Shown here in pieces: positions 24,683 through 32,470 of a DNA stretch of 32,470 bases. The notes under the pieces are model-generated. The model was not told the origin of the DNA. It worked only from the letters and a program-made list of their open reading frames with translations, and did no database searches. Numbering within the stretch: the first letter of the stretch is position 1; each line of letters begins with the position of its first letter. The translations under genes and the position numbers were made by a program. Origin of the DNA: JANLTP01 sp031363055 (GTDB lineage: Bacteria > Pseudomonadota > Gammaproteobacteria > Burkholderiales > Burkholderiaceae_E); assembly GCA_031363055.1 (NCBI GenBank), contig JANLTP010000141.1, positions 1-32,470 on the forward strand, in the 5' to 3' direction.

Positions 24683-26365
24683 TTATCGAGCCGCCGTCAA
24701 GGTATCGCAAAAACGCGAAACGGCCGTGAACTGCCGGCTGGCGAGACTTCGTTCAGGCTGCGGATATGGATGCACAATACCGTAAAGATCCAGCAAGGTG
24801 TGAATCAATTGGTCTGACTGAAATGGTTTGCCAAGATTCTGCTGCAAGGCCTGAATTTCTGAACTCGCATCCGTGCTGAATTGCGGCGTCGTGAAGAAAA
24901 ACATTGGAATTTGATATACCTGCTTTGGCGCGGGTCCGTCGACATGTGTGACGAATCCGTCCACTTCGCCGAGTGCCTCACCGTGGTCCGAGAGGTATGT
25001 CACCGAGGCCCGCAACATGCCTTTGACTGCAGCCAGAATGCTGGCAACGATGTGGTCGTTGTAAAGCACCGCGTTATCGTAGTCATTGAACTGTGCGACT
25101 GGAGAGTTGATGCTGAGCCGCCTCAGGCCGGTGTTCTGTCGCAACACTTCCGAAGGGATATCTTGTTGGCTGTCGAATTTTTTGAAGCTGGACGGATAGC
25201 GAAGAGCATAGGCAGTATGTGTCCCCAAAAGATGCATGACAATAAAGCGCCGGCTGGCGGAATCGCCGAGTACTCGTGTCAGTTCCGGCAGCAGCACGTC
25301 GTCAAGACTGATACCGTCGGTCCAGCCGCGGCGATTGACGAATGCCCGTTCATTGGCCGACGACGACAGGATCTCGGACCAACTGTCGCTGTTACCGACC
25401 TTCTGCTGGTTCGAAAGCCAGTAGGTACGAAAGCCGGCACTGTTCATCAACTGGATTAAATTCGGGCGTTGAAACAACAATTCCGGGCGTTCGCGGGTCG
25501 CGAAGCTCAGCATTTCCTTCAAGGCTTCGGTCGTGTTACCTCTGGATGAGCACGCGTCGGCCACGATGTTCAGCGAGTCGCGCATCGAGTCGAGGCGCGG
25601 CGTCGTCTGTCGGCCATATCCGTACAGTGACATATGCCGGCTGGTCGTCGATTCGCCAATCACCAGAATGTGGGTGACCGTTTCGGCCGAGTTGGCGTGC
25701 GCGCTAATCGGTGTCCCCCGATAAATGTTCGCGTAGGCGGACTTGATTAATGTTCGCTGGGCCAACGACTCCTCAACGCCTTTGTATATGAAAAGCCATG
25801 GATTGTGGCTCTGCAGATTCGGTTTGGGCAGGGTGAACCAGGCGGTGCCGACCAGGAGCGAGACACCCACCAAGCCGTTGAACAACCGGTATCGCGCAGA
25901 GCCCGCGAACCAGCCCTGGAGGGGCCGGGTGGCGAATAATAGCGGGATCACCAGCACAACAGCGAACCCAAGCACGTCTGGTCTGGTAACCGAGCGCAAA
26001 TACTCGCTTGCCTCGGTGCTGGTCGACTCGAGAATTGAATAGAGCGTCGGGACTCCGAACAGTTGCCCGTAGAGTCTGTAGTGAAATCCGAGGCTGAAGG
26101 TATAAACGCCAAGCAGTAGCAGCAACAGGCCCCCGTAGAGTCGACGGACCAACTTGAAGGGGAGGGCGCGACCCGTCAGGGCCAGTCCGAGCGAGAACGC
26201 CAGACAAAAAAAGGCGGCAACCCCAAAACGCGCCAACAGGGCAGTATTCGGCGTTGACCAAAGCATGAGGCCCATCGAGACCGCGCACGGATAGAAAATG
26301 AGGCCAGTCGCAGCAGCATAGTGACGCAGACTCTGCAAATCCGCGCGAAGTAGTTGGATGGCCAC
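24683..26365 (-). CDS. phosphoethanolamine transferase (EptA/CptA-like, sulfatase fold)
   Basis: A 560-residue inner-membrane protein with five TM segments in the first 180 residues and a periplasmic alkaline-phosphatase/sulfatase domain. Zinc and catalytic residues are visible: Glu238 in VIGEST, the nucleophile Thr278 or Thr279 in RGNTTEAL, His383 in LLGTHTAY, and Asp460-His461 in YLSDHGE. The SLYGYGRQTTPRLD segment is characteristic. These enzymes move phosphoethanolamine from phosphatidylethanolamine to lipid A, LPS core or glycans in the periplasm. The start is GTG, 10 bases after the upstream gene's stop. Whether the acceptor is LPS or the nearby exopolysaccharide cannot be told. Confidence 0.87.
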   Translation of the reverse strand: MAIQLLRADLQSLRHYAAATGLIFYPCAVSMGLMLWSTPNTALLARFGVAAFFCLAFSLGLALTGRALPFKLVRRLYGGLLLLLLGVYTFSLGFHYRLYGQLFGVPTLYSILESTSTEASEYLRSVTRPDVLGFAVVLVIPLLFATRPLQGWFAGSARYRLFNGLVGVSLLVGTAWFTLPKPNLQSHNPWLFIYKGVEESLAQRTLIKSAYANIYRGTPISAHANSAETVTHILVIGESTTSRHMSLYGYGRQTTPRLDSMRDSLNIVADACSSRGNTTEALKEMLSFATRERPELLFQRPNLIQLMNSAGFRTYWLSNQQKVGNSDSWSEILSSSANERAFVNRRGWTDGISLDDVLLPELTRVLGDSASRRFIVMHLLGTHTAYALRYPSSFKKFDSQQDIPSEVLRQNTGLRRLSINSPVAQFNDYDNAVLYNDHIVASILAAVKGMLRASVTYLSDHGEALGEVDGFVTHVDGPAPKQVYQIPMFFFTTPQFSTDASSEIQALQQNLGKPFQSDQLIHTLLDLYGIVHPYPQPERSLASRQFTAVSRFCDTLTAAR

Positions 26366-26375
26366 GCTGCAGGTA

Positions 26376-27911
26376 CTACTGCTTTTTGTTCAGATAACCC
26401 AGCACTGAGCGACCGTGTTTGAACTCAGTCAACATGTTCTGGTCGGTAATGACTTCAAGAGCGCGGTTCGAGGTTTTCTCGACCTCGGCGAACGGTATGA
26501 ATGCCCGACTCCAATATTCGGTCATGATGGGTGGGCGCGTAACAGAAACCGCCAAAGCCGGATCGATACGCCGCTGTACTGCCGCAATGCGCGGCTGCGC
26601 ATCGCTATGATTTGGCATCACAATGTCATCACCGGCCACCACAAAGTTGTCCTGCAAATAAACCTGCCTGAACATGGTTGACGCCGTCTTGAGTACTTCG
26701 GGCGACCCCGTTGAGTTGTACGCGAGCACAGCGCCTTTGAGCATATGTTGCTTGATTTCGGCGATGAAGTCCTGGCTCAACAACAAGGTTGCATAACCGC
26801 GCCAGTGCCAGGTGGTGTTCATGACAATCAGGTCATAGGATTCGAGCGGATGCCGTTTTAGCCAGCGACGTCCATCGTCATAGTGGATCATGACTTTAGG
26901 ATCATCAAAAATCGGCGCAATCGGCGGATAGGTTTTGGCGACCGCAGAATAGCCAGGGTTGATCTCGATGACGTCGAGTCGCTCCAAGGCCGGAAAAGCG
27001 GCCAGGACCCGAGTCCAGGCACCCGAACTCATACCGATGTTCAGAATTCGTTTTGCGTCTGGTTTAAGCGCGGCCAAAGCATAGACGCGGGCGATACCGT
27101 TGCTGTCATTGACCAGGTCGATATTGATGCGGCCGTCGTAGGCGTTGCCGCCAAACACCGCGTCGCCGCCCTTGGGCGCGTTAACGACGTGGATGATGCC
27201 ATAGCGATTTTCAACCACTTGCTTGATGCCGCCTTCGCCGTTGCCAGTATTTCGGGCCAATGTTCGAACCAATTGACCAGAAACAAGCGCAGGAATCGAC
27301 ATCGAGATCAAAGCAACGATCAGCGGTTGCATCTGTAGAACCCTACCGTTCGCCTGCCAAAGGCAAGCCAATGCGACGAGAAAGGTCAGGCCTGCCATGA
27401 CGGTCAGGCATTGCTCCAAGGTCATTATCTGCAACAGCACAAAACCGGTCAATAAAGGACCCAGGGTGGATCCTGCGATATTGGCAAAATAGACCTTTGA
27501 TACTGACGAGCCAACCGACGACTGGCTCTGCGACGAACCGAGGTGGTGCGCGATTGGGAAAATGATGCTCTTGCCCATGGAAGTCAGAAACACGCTGACG
27601 GCCAGGGTCGCCGTGCCCGGCAGGCGACCATAACCCATTGCATGCGCTGTTGCCCAGGGTAACAATAAATCGAACACACCAGCGATCAGCAGGACGTAGC
27701 CCGATACTTTGAACAAATCGGTTCTGCCTTGACAGAATAGCTTGCCGATTGCCGCGCCCACACCGATTCCGGCCAGGTAAATTGCGAGCACCAGTCCAAA
27801 TGCCTGGGGTGCGCCGGCGTAGGCAAAGCTGACTATGCGCATCCAGAGGATTTCCTGGCTCAAGCTCAGGAAGCCGGTCAGAAACGACAGCAAACGAGCG
27901 GCAACTATCAC
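26376..27911 (-). CDS. membrane protein with spermidine-synthase-like domain (C-terminal half of a split fusion)
   Basis: A 511-residue protein. About 215 residues of TM helices open with FLTGFLSLSQEILWMRIVS, the half-repeat signature of fused MFS/spermidine synthases, followed by a Rossmann methyltransferase-like domain: RILNIGMSSGAW (289-300), LDVIEINPGY (312-321), HYDDGRRWL (343-351). Where true spermidine synthases have the catalytic Asp (YDxIxxD), this reads YDLIVMNTTWHW, so Asp is Asn365 and polyamine synthesis is doubtful. The start is GTG, overlapping the preceding stop in GTGA. The upstream gene supplies the other TM half. Its location between EPS and LPS-modification genes is typical of these poorly understood proteins. 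Confidence 0.75.
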   Translation of the reverse strand: MIVAARLLSFLTGFLSLSQEILWMRIVSFAYAGAPQAFGLVLAIYLAGIGVGAAIGKLFCQGRTDLFKVSGYVLLIAGVFDLLLPWATAHAMGYGRLPGTATLAVSVFLTSMGKSIIFPIAHHLGSSQSQSSVGSSVSKVYFANIAGSTLGPLLTGFVLLQIMTLEQCLTVMAGLTFLVALACLWQANGRVLQMQPLIVALISMSIPALVSGQLVRTLARNTGNGEGGIKQVVENRYGIIHVVNAPKGGDAVFGGNAYDGRINIDLVNDSNGIARVYALAALKPDAKRILNIGMSSGAWTRVLAAFPALERLDVIEINPGYSAVAKTYPPIAPIFDDPKVMIHYDDGRRWLKRHPLESYDLIVMNTTWHWRGYATLLLSQDFIAEIKQHMLKGAVLAYNSTGSPEVLKTASTMFRQVYLQDNFVVAGDDIVMPNHSDAQPRIAAVQRRIDPALAVSVTRPPIMTEYWSRAFIPFAEVEKTSNRALEVITDQNMLTEFKHGRSVLGYLNKKQ

Positions 27912-28549
27912 GCTGTACGCTCGGAATTACTGAGGAGAATTGCGATCGCCGCGACTAGAAAATTCCCGAACGCAGCCGCCTGGATCGACTGGTTCAACGT
28001 AATGAATGTAAATAGAACGGCACCTGACAAGAACGCGCCCAAGGCGGCGCCCATCGTGTTGAAGAAGTACAGTGAGCCGATCGAAACGCCGACGTTATTG
28101 GAATTCTTGAAGGAATGCGCCACCAGGATCGGCAGGGTTGAACCCATTAACAACGTGGGGAACAGGATCAGCACAAAATTCACTAAAGCAATAACCGGTA
28201 ACGAGGCCTGCATGAACCACGCGCCCGCCGCGGGAACCGCCCAAGGGCTGGCCAGACCGAACAGGCCGATGCCAACTTCCGAAAGCGCGAATAAAAGTAC
28301 CAAGCGTTCAGGAAAGCGGTCCGCCAATCGTCCGCCCGCCAGGGCGCCACATCCAAGACCCAACATAAACGTTGAAATAACGATCGTGACCGATTCAACG
28401 TCAACCCCGAAGGCACCGAATAGCAAACGCTGCCAGGCGACTTGGTAAATTAGTGCTGACACGCCGGAGAGAAAAAAAACCGCGACGAGCAGACGAGTTG
28501 AATTCAGCCACCGGCTTGAAGACGTCTGGCTTCGCACAGTAAAATACAT
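27908..28549 (-). CDS. N-terminal TM half of a split MFS/spermidine-synthase-type protein
   Basis: A 213-residue integral membrane protein with about six TM helices and the signature FLSGVSALIYQVAWQRLLFGAFG near the start, followed by TFMLGLGCGALAGGRLADRFPERL. In related fused proteins this half continues in the same chain into a second TM half and a spermidine-synthase-like domain. Here it ends at TGA overlapping the GTG start of the next gene, so two chains are made. The ATG lies in a perfect inverted repeat (see the regulatory entry). It is the first gene of the minus-strand polysaccharide/LPS group. Confidence 0.75.
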   Translation of the reverse strand: MYFTVRSQTSSSRWLNSTRLLVAVFFLSGVSALIYQVAWQRLLFGAFGVDVESVTIVISTFMLGLGCGALAGGRLADRFPERLVLLFALSEVGIGLFGLASPWAVPAAGAWFMQASLPVIALVNFVLILFPTLLMGSTLPILVAHSFKNSNNVGVSIGSLYFFNTMGAALGAFLSGAVLFTFITLNQSIQAAAFGNFLVAAIAILLSNSERTA

Positions 28550-28753
28550 GGATCAAGTTTAGCGCCTGAGGATTGGGCGAGCAGAGTCGTTCAATCTTAC
28601 GTCCGATGGGCATTGCTACCCTTTTTGGGTAGTTGATGATCCATGGCAATGCCCAAGTGACTGAGTAAAAATTCCCGACCCTGTTGCAACATTACTGACG
28701 AGCCCGATTGTTAAAGACGTGGCTATGATCGTGGCAATTCTCAAATCCTAGTC
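28550..28753. promoter_or_regulatory. divergent promoter region with interleaved inverted repeats
   Basis: The only spacer between the two divergent polysaccharide gene groups. Pair A: CATGGATCA (28547-28555) with TGATCCATG (28637-28645). Pair B: GGGCATTGC (28608-28616) with GCAATGCCC (28646-28654). An inner hairpin CTACCC-TTTTT-GGGTAG spans 28616-28632. A and B interleave, so both cannot form as simple nested hairpins, only as a pseudoknot or as alternatives. In minus-strand RNA, pair A covers the start codon of the gene at 28549. A TATGAT (28724-28729) could be a -10 for the plus-strand EPS operon, but no -35 is visible. Confidence 0.5.
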
Positions 28754-30082
28754 ATGGGGAAATCCTTGAAAATCAATAATTGGCAGAAATCCCCGACGTG
28801 GGCACAAGGTATTTTTGCCGTGCTGGGCTTGGTATCAACCGGTGCAACCCATCAGGCATTGGCACAGGCAGTCAGCTCGAGTGGCTCCGGCTCGACCTTC
28901 ACGACGCCCATTGGTGCAACTTTGATTCCTTATAACGCTGCCCTGCCGTCGCCATTGTGGGGCGGGGCATTGGGGAGCTCCGTTCCGGGCCAGCGCGGCT
29001 TTGTTCGTTCCGAGCCGTTCTTCATCTATCCATTTGTGGCCGCCGGGTTTGGAACCAATAGTAATGTGCGCTTGCAATCGACCGACCCGATCAAGAGCAA
29101 CTTCTTTCAAATTGCCCCTCGTCTGACGGCTGACATCAAGTCCGGCGGTCAAGTGTATGCACTGACCTATCAGGCGAGTATCGTTCGGTATGCGAACAGC
29201 GCGCCTGATAATGTTATTGATCACGAGCTTATCGGCCAGTCGCGCAACCAGTTCAGCGCGCGTAGCGACTTGAATGCCCAAGCCTTTTATCTGTCACGCA
29301 ATGAGGCGCGGGGCTCATTGAACCGATTGCTCAACAACGAACCGGATCACTTCAGCGCGTTCGGCGCCAATGGCACCTTTGGTTATGGCGCCTTGGCAGC
29401 ACAGGGACGTTTTGAGCTGGATCTAGGGTTCACCGATAAGAAATATGACAACTTTCGGGTGGTGAATAGTGCGTTCGACGTCAGTACGTTCAACATTGCT
29501 GGCCGCTTCCTGTATCGGGTCGCCCCGCGTGTACGGATGCTGGCAGAGCTTCGCGACACTGAGTACAGCTATAAAAATAACAATATTGACAGTAGCGAAC
29601 GCAGGCTGTTGTTCGGTGCTTCCCTTGACGCTGGCGCGGCAGTCTCCGGGACCGCGAAAATCGGTGTTGTCAACAAGAACTTCAAGGACAACGGCTACAA
29701 GGACTTCACGGCGCCGGCCATGGAAGTGGCCTTGCGCTGGTTGCCGCTGACGTATTCCACCTGGGATTTCGTTGCCCAGCGTGTGCCGTACGACTCGACT
29801 GGTTCGGGAAGCGCGACGGTCAACACGGTTTTGGGCGTAAGCTGGAATCACAATTGGCAAAGTTACTTTAGTACCTACGCGTCCATGCAGCTCGTCAATT
29901 CCGACTTTCGTGAATCCTCCCGCTCTGACCGGCTGACCAATCTTTCGTTCGGTGGGTATTTTGACGTTCGGACCTGGATCAGGTTTGGTGCACAAGTCAG
30001 TTCGAACGCACGTTCGTCGGACGTCATCGGCGCGGACTACAAGCGAAATGTGCTGATGTTCACAATCGGCGCAACTCTTTGA
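28754..30082 (+). CDS. EpsL-like exopolysaccharide outer-membrane beta-barrel
   Basis: A 442-residue exported protein: basic n-region, hydrophobic core (about 18-30), cleavage near ALAQ. The mature chain is a beta-barrel with alternating strands, many aromatic-ended, and closes with VLMFTIGATL. Segments such as PFFIYPFVAAGFGTNSNVRL and the repeated R-F-x-Y/W strands match the EpsL type (putative beta-barrel porin) encoded with Wza/Wzc-like genes in betaproteobacterial EPS clusters such as the methanolan locus. It probably forms the outer-membrane export pore. No Shine-Dalgarno is apparent before the ATG. It is 31 bases upstream of the export protein gene, forming an operon with it. Confidence 0.75.
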   Translation: MGKSLKINNWQKSPTWAQGIFAVLGLVSTGATHQALAQAVSSSGSGSTFTTPIGATLIPYNAALPSPLWGGALGSSVPGQRGFVRSEPFFIYPFVAAGFGTNSNVRLQSTDPIKSNFFQIAPRLTADIKSGGQVYALTYQASIVRYANSAPDNVIDHELIGQSRNQFSARSDLNAQAFYLSRNEARGSLNRLLNNEPDHFSAFGANGTFGYGALAAQGRFELDLGFTDKKYDNFRVVNSAFDVSTFNIAGRFLYRVAPRVRMLAELRDTEYSYKNNNIDSSERRLLFGASLDAGAAVSGTAKIGVVNKNFKDNGYKDFTAPAMEVALRWLPLTYSTWDFVAQRVPYDSTGSGSATVNTVLGVSWNHNWQSYFSTYASMQLVNSDFRESSRSDRLTNLSFGGYFDVRTWIRFGAQVSSNARSSDVIGADYKRNVLMFTIGATL

Positions 30083-30113
30083 GCCTAGTATTCAGTTAAT
30101 TAGGATTCCGATT

Positions 30114-30758
30114 ATGCTCAAAAGCTTACTGCAAGCAATCGCGTGGCACCGAATCGCGCTTTCGCTCATTTTTGTCCCCGCGATAGCCGTTGCACAAACG
30201 ACCGGTGGGGCATCGCAGGCAATTCCCAATCAGGCTCGAGCTGCCGGCAGCGTGATCGAACCGGTGGCGCGTTCTGAAGCAGAACGACTTCTGCTGTCGA
30301 CCTACAAGCTTAGGGCGGGCGACGTGATCTCGCTTCGAGTTTTCGGAGAGGAAGATTTCACCCGGGACAAAACACGTTTGAACGATGCCGGCTCGATTTC
30401 GCTGCCCTTTCTGGGCGAGGTGCCGGTTCTGGGAAAAACCGTTACAGAAATTCAGGAAATCGTCACTTCTGGCCTTAAAGGCAAATTTCTGGTCAATCCC
30501 AGGGTGACTATCTGGATCGAAGAGTATCGACCATTTTTTGTCAATGGCATGGTCGAACGGCCGGGCGGCTATCCATTTCAGCCCGGCTTGAATATTCGCA
30601 AAGCAGTCTCGCTGGCCGGTGGCTTCAAGGAGCGCGCATCGCTGAACAAGATTTTCTTGATCAAGGAAGGTGATGCTTCACAGCTACCGCAAAAGGTCGA
30701 CGTCAACACCATTGTCGGCCCGGGCGATTCGATTACCGTTGAAGAAAGCTTCTTCTAA
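30114..30758 (+). CDS. Wza-type polysaccharide export protein, short form
   Basis: A 214-residue periplasmic protein. The signal peptide ends at AVAQ, a signal peptidase I site; there is no lipobox cysteine. The Poly_export domain begins at YKLRAGDVISLRVFGEEDF and runs through NPRVTIWIEEYRPFFVNG, followed by one SLBB domain (GMVERPGGYPFQPGLNIRKAVSLAGG). Wza has additional SLBB repeats and a C-terminal outer-membrane helix, both missing, so this protein likely needs the neighbouring EpsL-like barrel to cross the outer membrane. AGGA sits 9 bases before the ATG. The stop overlaps the next ATG by one base (TAATG), and a small hairpin GAAGAA-AGC-TTCTTC (30741-30755) covers that next start's ribosome-binding site. 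Confidence 0.88.
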   Translation: MLKSLLQAIAWHRIALSLIFVPAIAVAQTTGGASQAIPNQARAAGSVIEPVARSEAERLLLSTYKLRAGDVISLRVFGEEDFTRDKTRLNDAGSISLPFLGEVPVLGKTVTEIQEIVTSGLKGKFLVNPRVTIWIEEYRPFFVNGMVERPGGYPFQPGLNIRKAVSLAGGFKERASLNKIFLIKEGDASQLPQKVDVNTIVGPGDSITVEESFF

Positions 30759-32470
30759 TGAACCAAATGATCAATTCAATCCAGAATCTCTGGAATCAAC
30801 CGGGTGGTGCATCTGGCCCGCCGCCGGTTGCGAATAACAATTCTGGCATGTATGGGGGACAAGGCAACGGACAACCCCTTCAGGGCAATCCTGCTGCGGT
30901 AATGGCCGAAGTGCCGGCGTTTGTTGAAACCTGGCGAGCTCTGATGCTGCGCAAGTGGCCGATTATGCTGTTCACTGCGCTGATCGCCGCTTTGGCAGCT
31001 TTCGTCGTTGGTCAAATGGTACCGGCTTACCGCTCTACTGCAACTTTGATGGTTGAGTCTGCAAAGACCAAGATCGTTTCGGTTGAGGAAGTTTATTCCG
31101 GCGCCAGTCCGGATCGCGAACATTTTCAAACACAGGCCGAGAACCTGAAATCCAGGACGGTTGCGCTCAAGGTCGTGCGCAAGCTCGGGTTGATGACCCA
31201 TCCTGAATTTGATCCGCGACAGGCCGAGGAGGAGCCCTGGCGCCAATGGCTTCGTGAACATTTGCCTTTGGCGTCGACTTTCCTGGCGAAAGACAAGTTA
31301 CCGAGCAGCGAGTCGGAAATTGAAGCGTCGATCGTACGAAATTTCAGTACGCGCCTTTCGGTTGAAACGGTTCGACTGAGTCAGCTTATTCGAATCAGTT
31401 TCGAGGCGAACGACCCGATGCTCGCTGCCGATATTGCAAACGCGGTCGGCGAGGCGTTCATCCAGACCGATATGGAGGCCAGGGTCAAGATCACTCGGAG
31501 TGCGGGCAGTTTTCTTCAAGAGCAGTTGGCTCAGTTGAAGAGCAAGATGGAGACTTCCGACAAGCAGGTTCAGGCCTACCGGGAGCGCGAAGGTCTGCTT
31601 GATTCAAAGAGCATCGTCTTGGGCGGCATGGGCAAACAACTAGACGACTTGACGCAAAAACTGATCGAAGCCCGTGTGCGCCGCAGCGAGTCGGAGGAGT
31701 CGTTCAATCAGGTACGCGGTGGAGAAGCCAGCAACTACGATTCGGTGCCAGCGGTGGTTCGTAACCCGGGTGTCCAAAGAGCCAAGGAAATTGAAGCGGA
31801 AGCCGAGAAGAAGTTTCAGGAACTTTCGGGTCGATATGGTCCTGACCATCCAAAAATGCTGGCCGCGCAGAGCGACCTTGCCGCAGCAAAGGCCAGCACA
31901 AAGCGACTGATACAAACGATTGTCCAGAGTGTATCCAAGGAATACAACGCGGCGCGTGCGACCGAAAAGATGATCGAGGAGCAACTGACCGGGTCAAAGG
32001 GCACGATCCAGAATCTGAATCGCAAGGAAATTCAACTGGCCAATCTGGAGCGCGAGGCTGCGACCAATCGGCAGTTGTATCAGACCTTTCTGTCACGACA
32101 AAAGGAAACGTCTGCGACGGCCGATGCGGCAACCCCTGGATCTCGTTTGGTTGACCTGGCGGTGCCGGCGGTTCGACCGGTTCGTCCGAACAAACCGCAG
32201 GTGATTGGTATTGCCGCCATCCTGGCGCTTTTGGCGAGCATTGGTGCAGCCCTATTGCACCGGCAGTTAAATAACCATGTGAATACGCGCGAGGAAATCG
32301 AAACGAAATTGCATCAGCCAATGTTGGCGGCGTTACCGATTATGTCCAGCAAGGTCAGGAAGACGGCCGGAATGGCGATTCTCGAAAGCCCGGATGATGC
32401 GTACGCAGAAGCGATCCGTACCGCTGGCACCGGGTTGTTGCTTTCAGGGCTGAATACGCCCCGCAAGGTC
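30758..32470 (+). CDS. Wzc-type chain-length determinant / tyrosine autokinase, partial
   Basis: An open frame of 571 codons running off the right edge. The start ATG at 30758 overlaps the previous stop. A low-complexity Gly/Asn/Gln/Pro tail (about 1-50) is unusual for the family. TM1 is at about 66-86 (PIMLFTALIAALAAFVVG), then a Wzz domain, a long coiled coil (about 240-420), a GNVR-type region (LANLEREAATNRQLYQTFL), the proline-rich AVPAVRPVRPNKP, and TM2 (about 481-500). The last visible residues (DDAYAEAIRTAGTGLLLSG) are the N-terminal helix of the cytoplasmic BY-kinase domain, so the kinase should follow outside the window. It would set polysaccharide chain length by autophosphorylation and contact the export pore. 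Confidence 0.9.
   Translation, partial: MNQMINSIQNLWNQPGGASGPPPVANNNSGMYGGQGNGQPLQGNPAAVMAEVPAFVETWRALMLRKWPIMLFTALIAALAAFVVGQMVPAYRSTATLMVESAKTKIVSVEEVYSGASPDREHFQTQAENLKSRTVALKVVRKLGLMTHPEFDPRQAEEEPWRQWLREHLPLASTFLAKDKLPSSESEIEASIVRNFSTRLSVETVRLSQLIRISFEANDPMLAADIANAVGEAFIQTDMEARVKITRSAGSFLQEQLAQLKSKMETSDKQVQAYREREGLLDSKSIVLGGMGKQLDDLTQKLIEARVRRSESEESFNQVRGGEASNYDSVPAVVRNPGVQRAKEIEAEAEKKFQELSGRYGPDHPKMLAAQSDLAAAKASTKRLIQTIVQSVSKEYNAARATEKMIEEQLTGSKGTIQNLNRKEIQLANLEREAATNRQLYQTFLSRQKETSATADAATPGSRLVDLAVPAVRPVRPNKPQVIGIAAILALLASIGAALLHRQLNNHVNTREEIETKLHQPMLAALPIMSSKVRKTAGMAILESPDDAYAEAIRTAGTGLLLSGLNTPRKV

Overview
The window is bacterial, about 32 kb, densely coded and moderately GC-rich. The content points to a Gram-negative proteobacterium, probably beta or gamma: outer-membrane beta-barrels (an Omp85 protein, a coiled-coil porin, an EpsL-like barrel), a lipid A/LPS-type phosphoethanolamine transferase, and an EpsL/Wza/Wzc exopolysaccharide export set. 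This assignment is inferred from gene families; no rRNA or other marker gene is present.

Left part (1-3.9 kb): a small ribbon-helix-helix / ParE-RelE toxin-antitoxin pair (182-740), a lone UDP-GlcNAc 4-epimerase of the WbpP/TviC type on the minus strand (1102-2136), a decayed IS630-family transposase (2311-3317), and a gene-poor stretch with an orphan rho-independent terminator and a possible leader ORF (about 3.6-3.85 kb).

Centre (3.9-16.5 kb, plus strand): a tightly packed seven-gene envelope-transport operon. It encodes two paralogous full-length RND permeases of the heavy-metal (CusA/CzcA-like) branch, a small periplasmic protein between them that matches only the C-terminal domain of an RND adaptor, a fibronectin III + PepSY periplasmic protein, a periplasmic protein of unknown function with two cysteines, a membrane-fusion protein carrying a peptidoglycan-binding domain, and a MacB-type ABC ATPase-permease. 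Most junctions are overlapping or under 35 nt. No TolC-type outer-membrane channel is present. This composite RND + ABC assembly is the best candidate here for an undescribed system.

Converging on it from the right (16.6-22 kb, minus strand): a secreted protein of unknown function, a coiled-coil outer-membrane porin resembling LbtU, an Omp85/BamA-TamA-like protein, and a SAM methyltransferase. A short lipoprotein gene follows that looks truncated.

Right part (22.5-32.5 kb): a nucleotide-sugar and polysaccharide region. On the minus strand are a split MFS/spermidine-synthase-like gene pair, a phosphoethanolamine transferase, gmd and fcl, the last two making GDP-L-fucose. Diverging from these on the plus strand are the EpsL-like barrel, a short Wza-type export protein and a Wzc-type chain-length determinant/tyrosine kinase that runs off the window edge. 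With the epimerase at 1102-2136, polysaccharide genes lie on both sides of the transport block, so the block may have been inserted into an exopolysaccharide locus.
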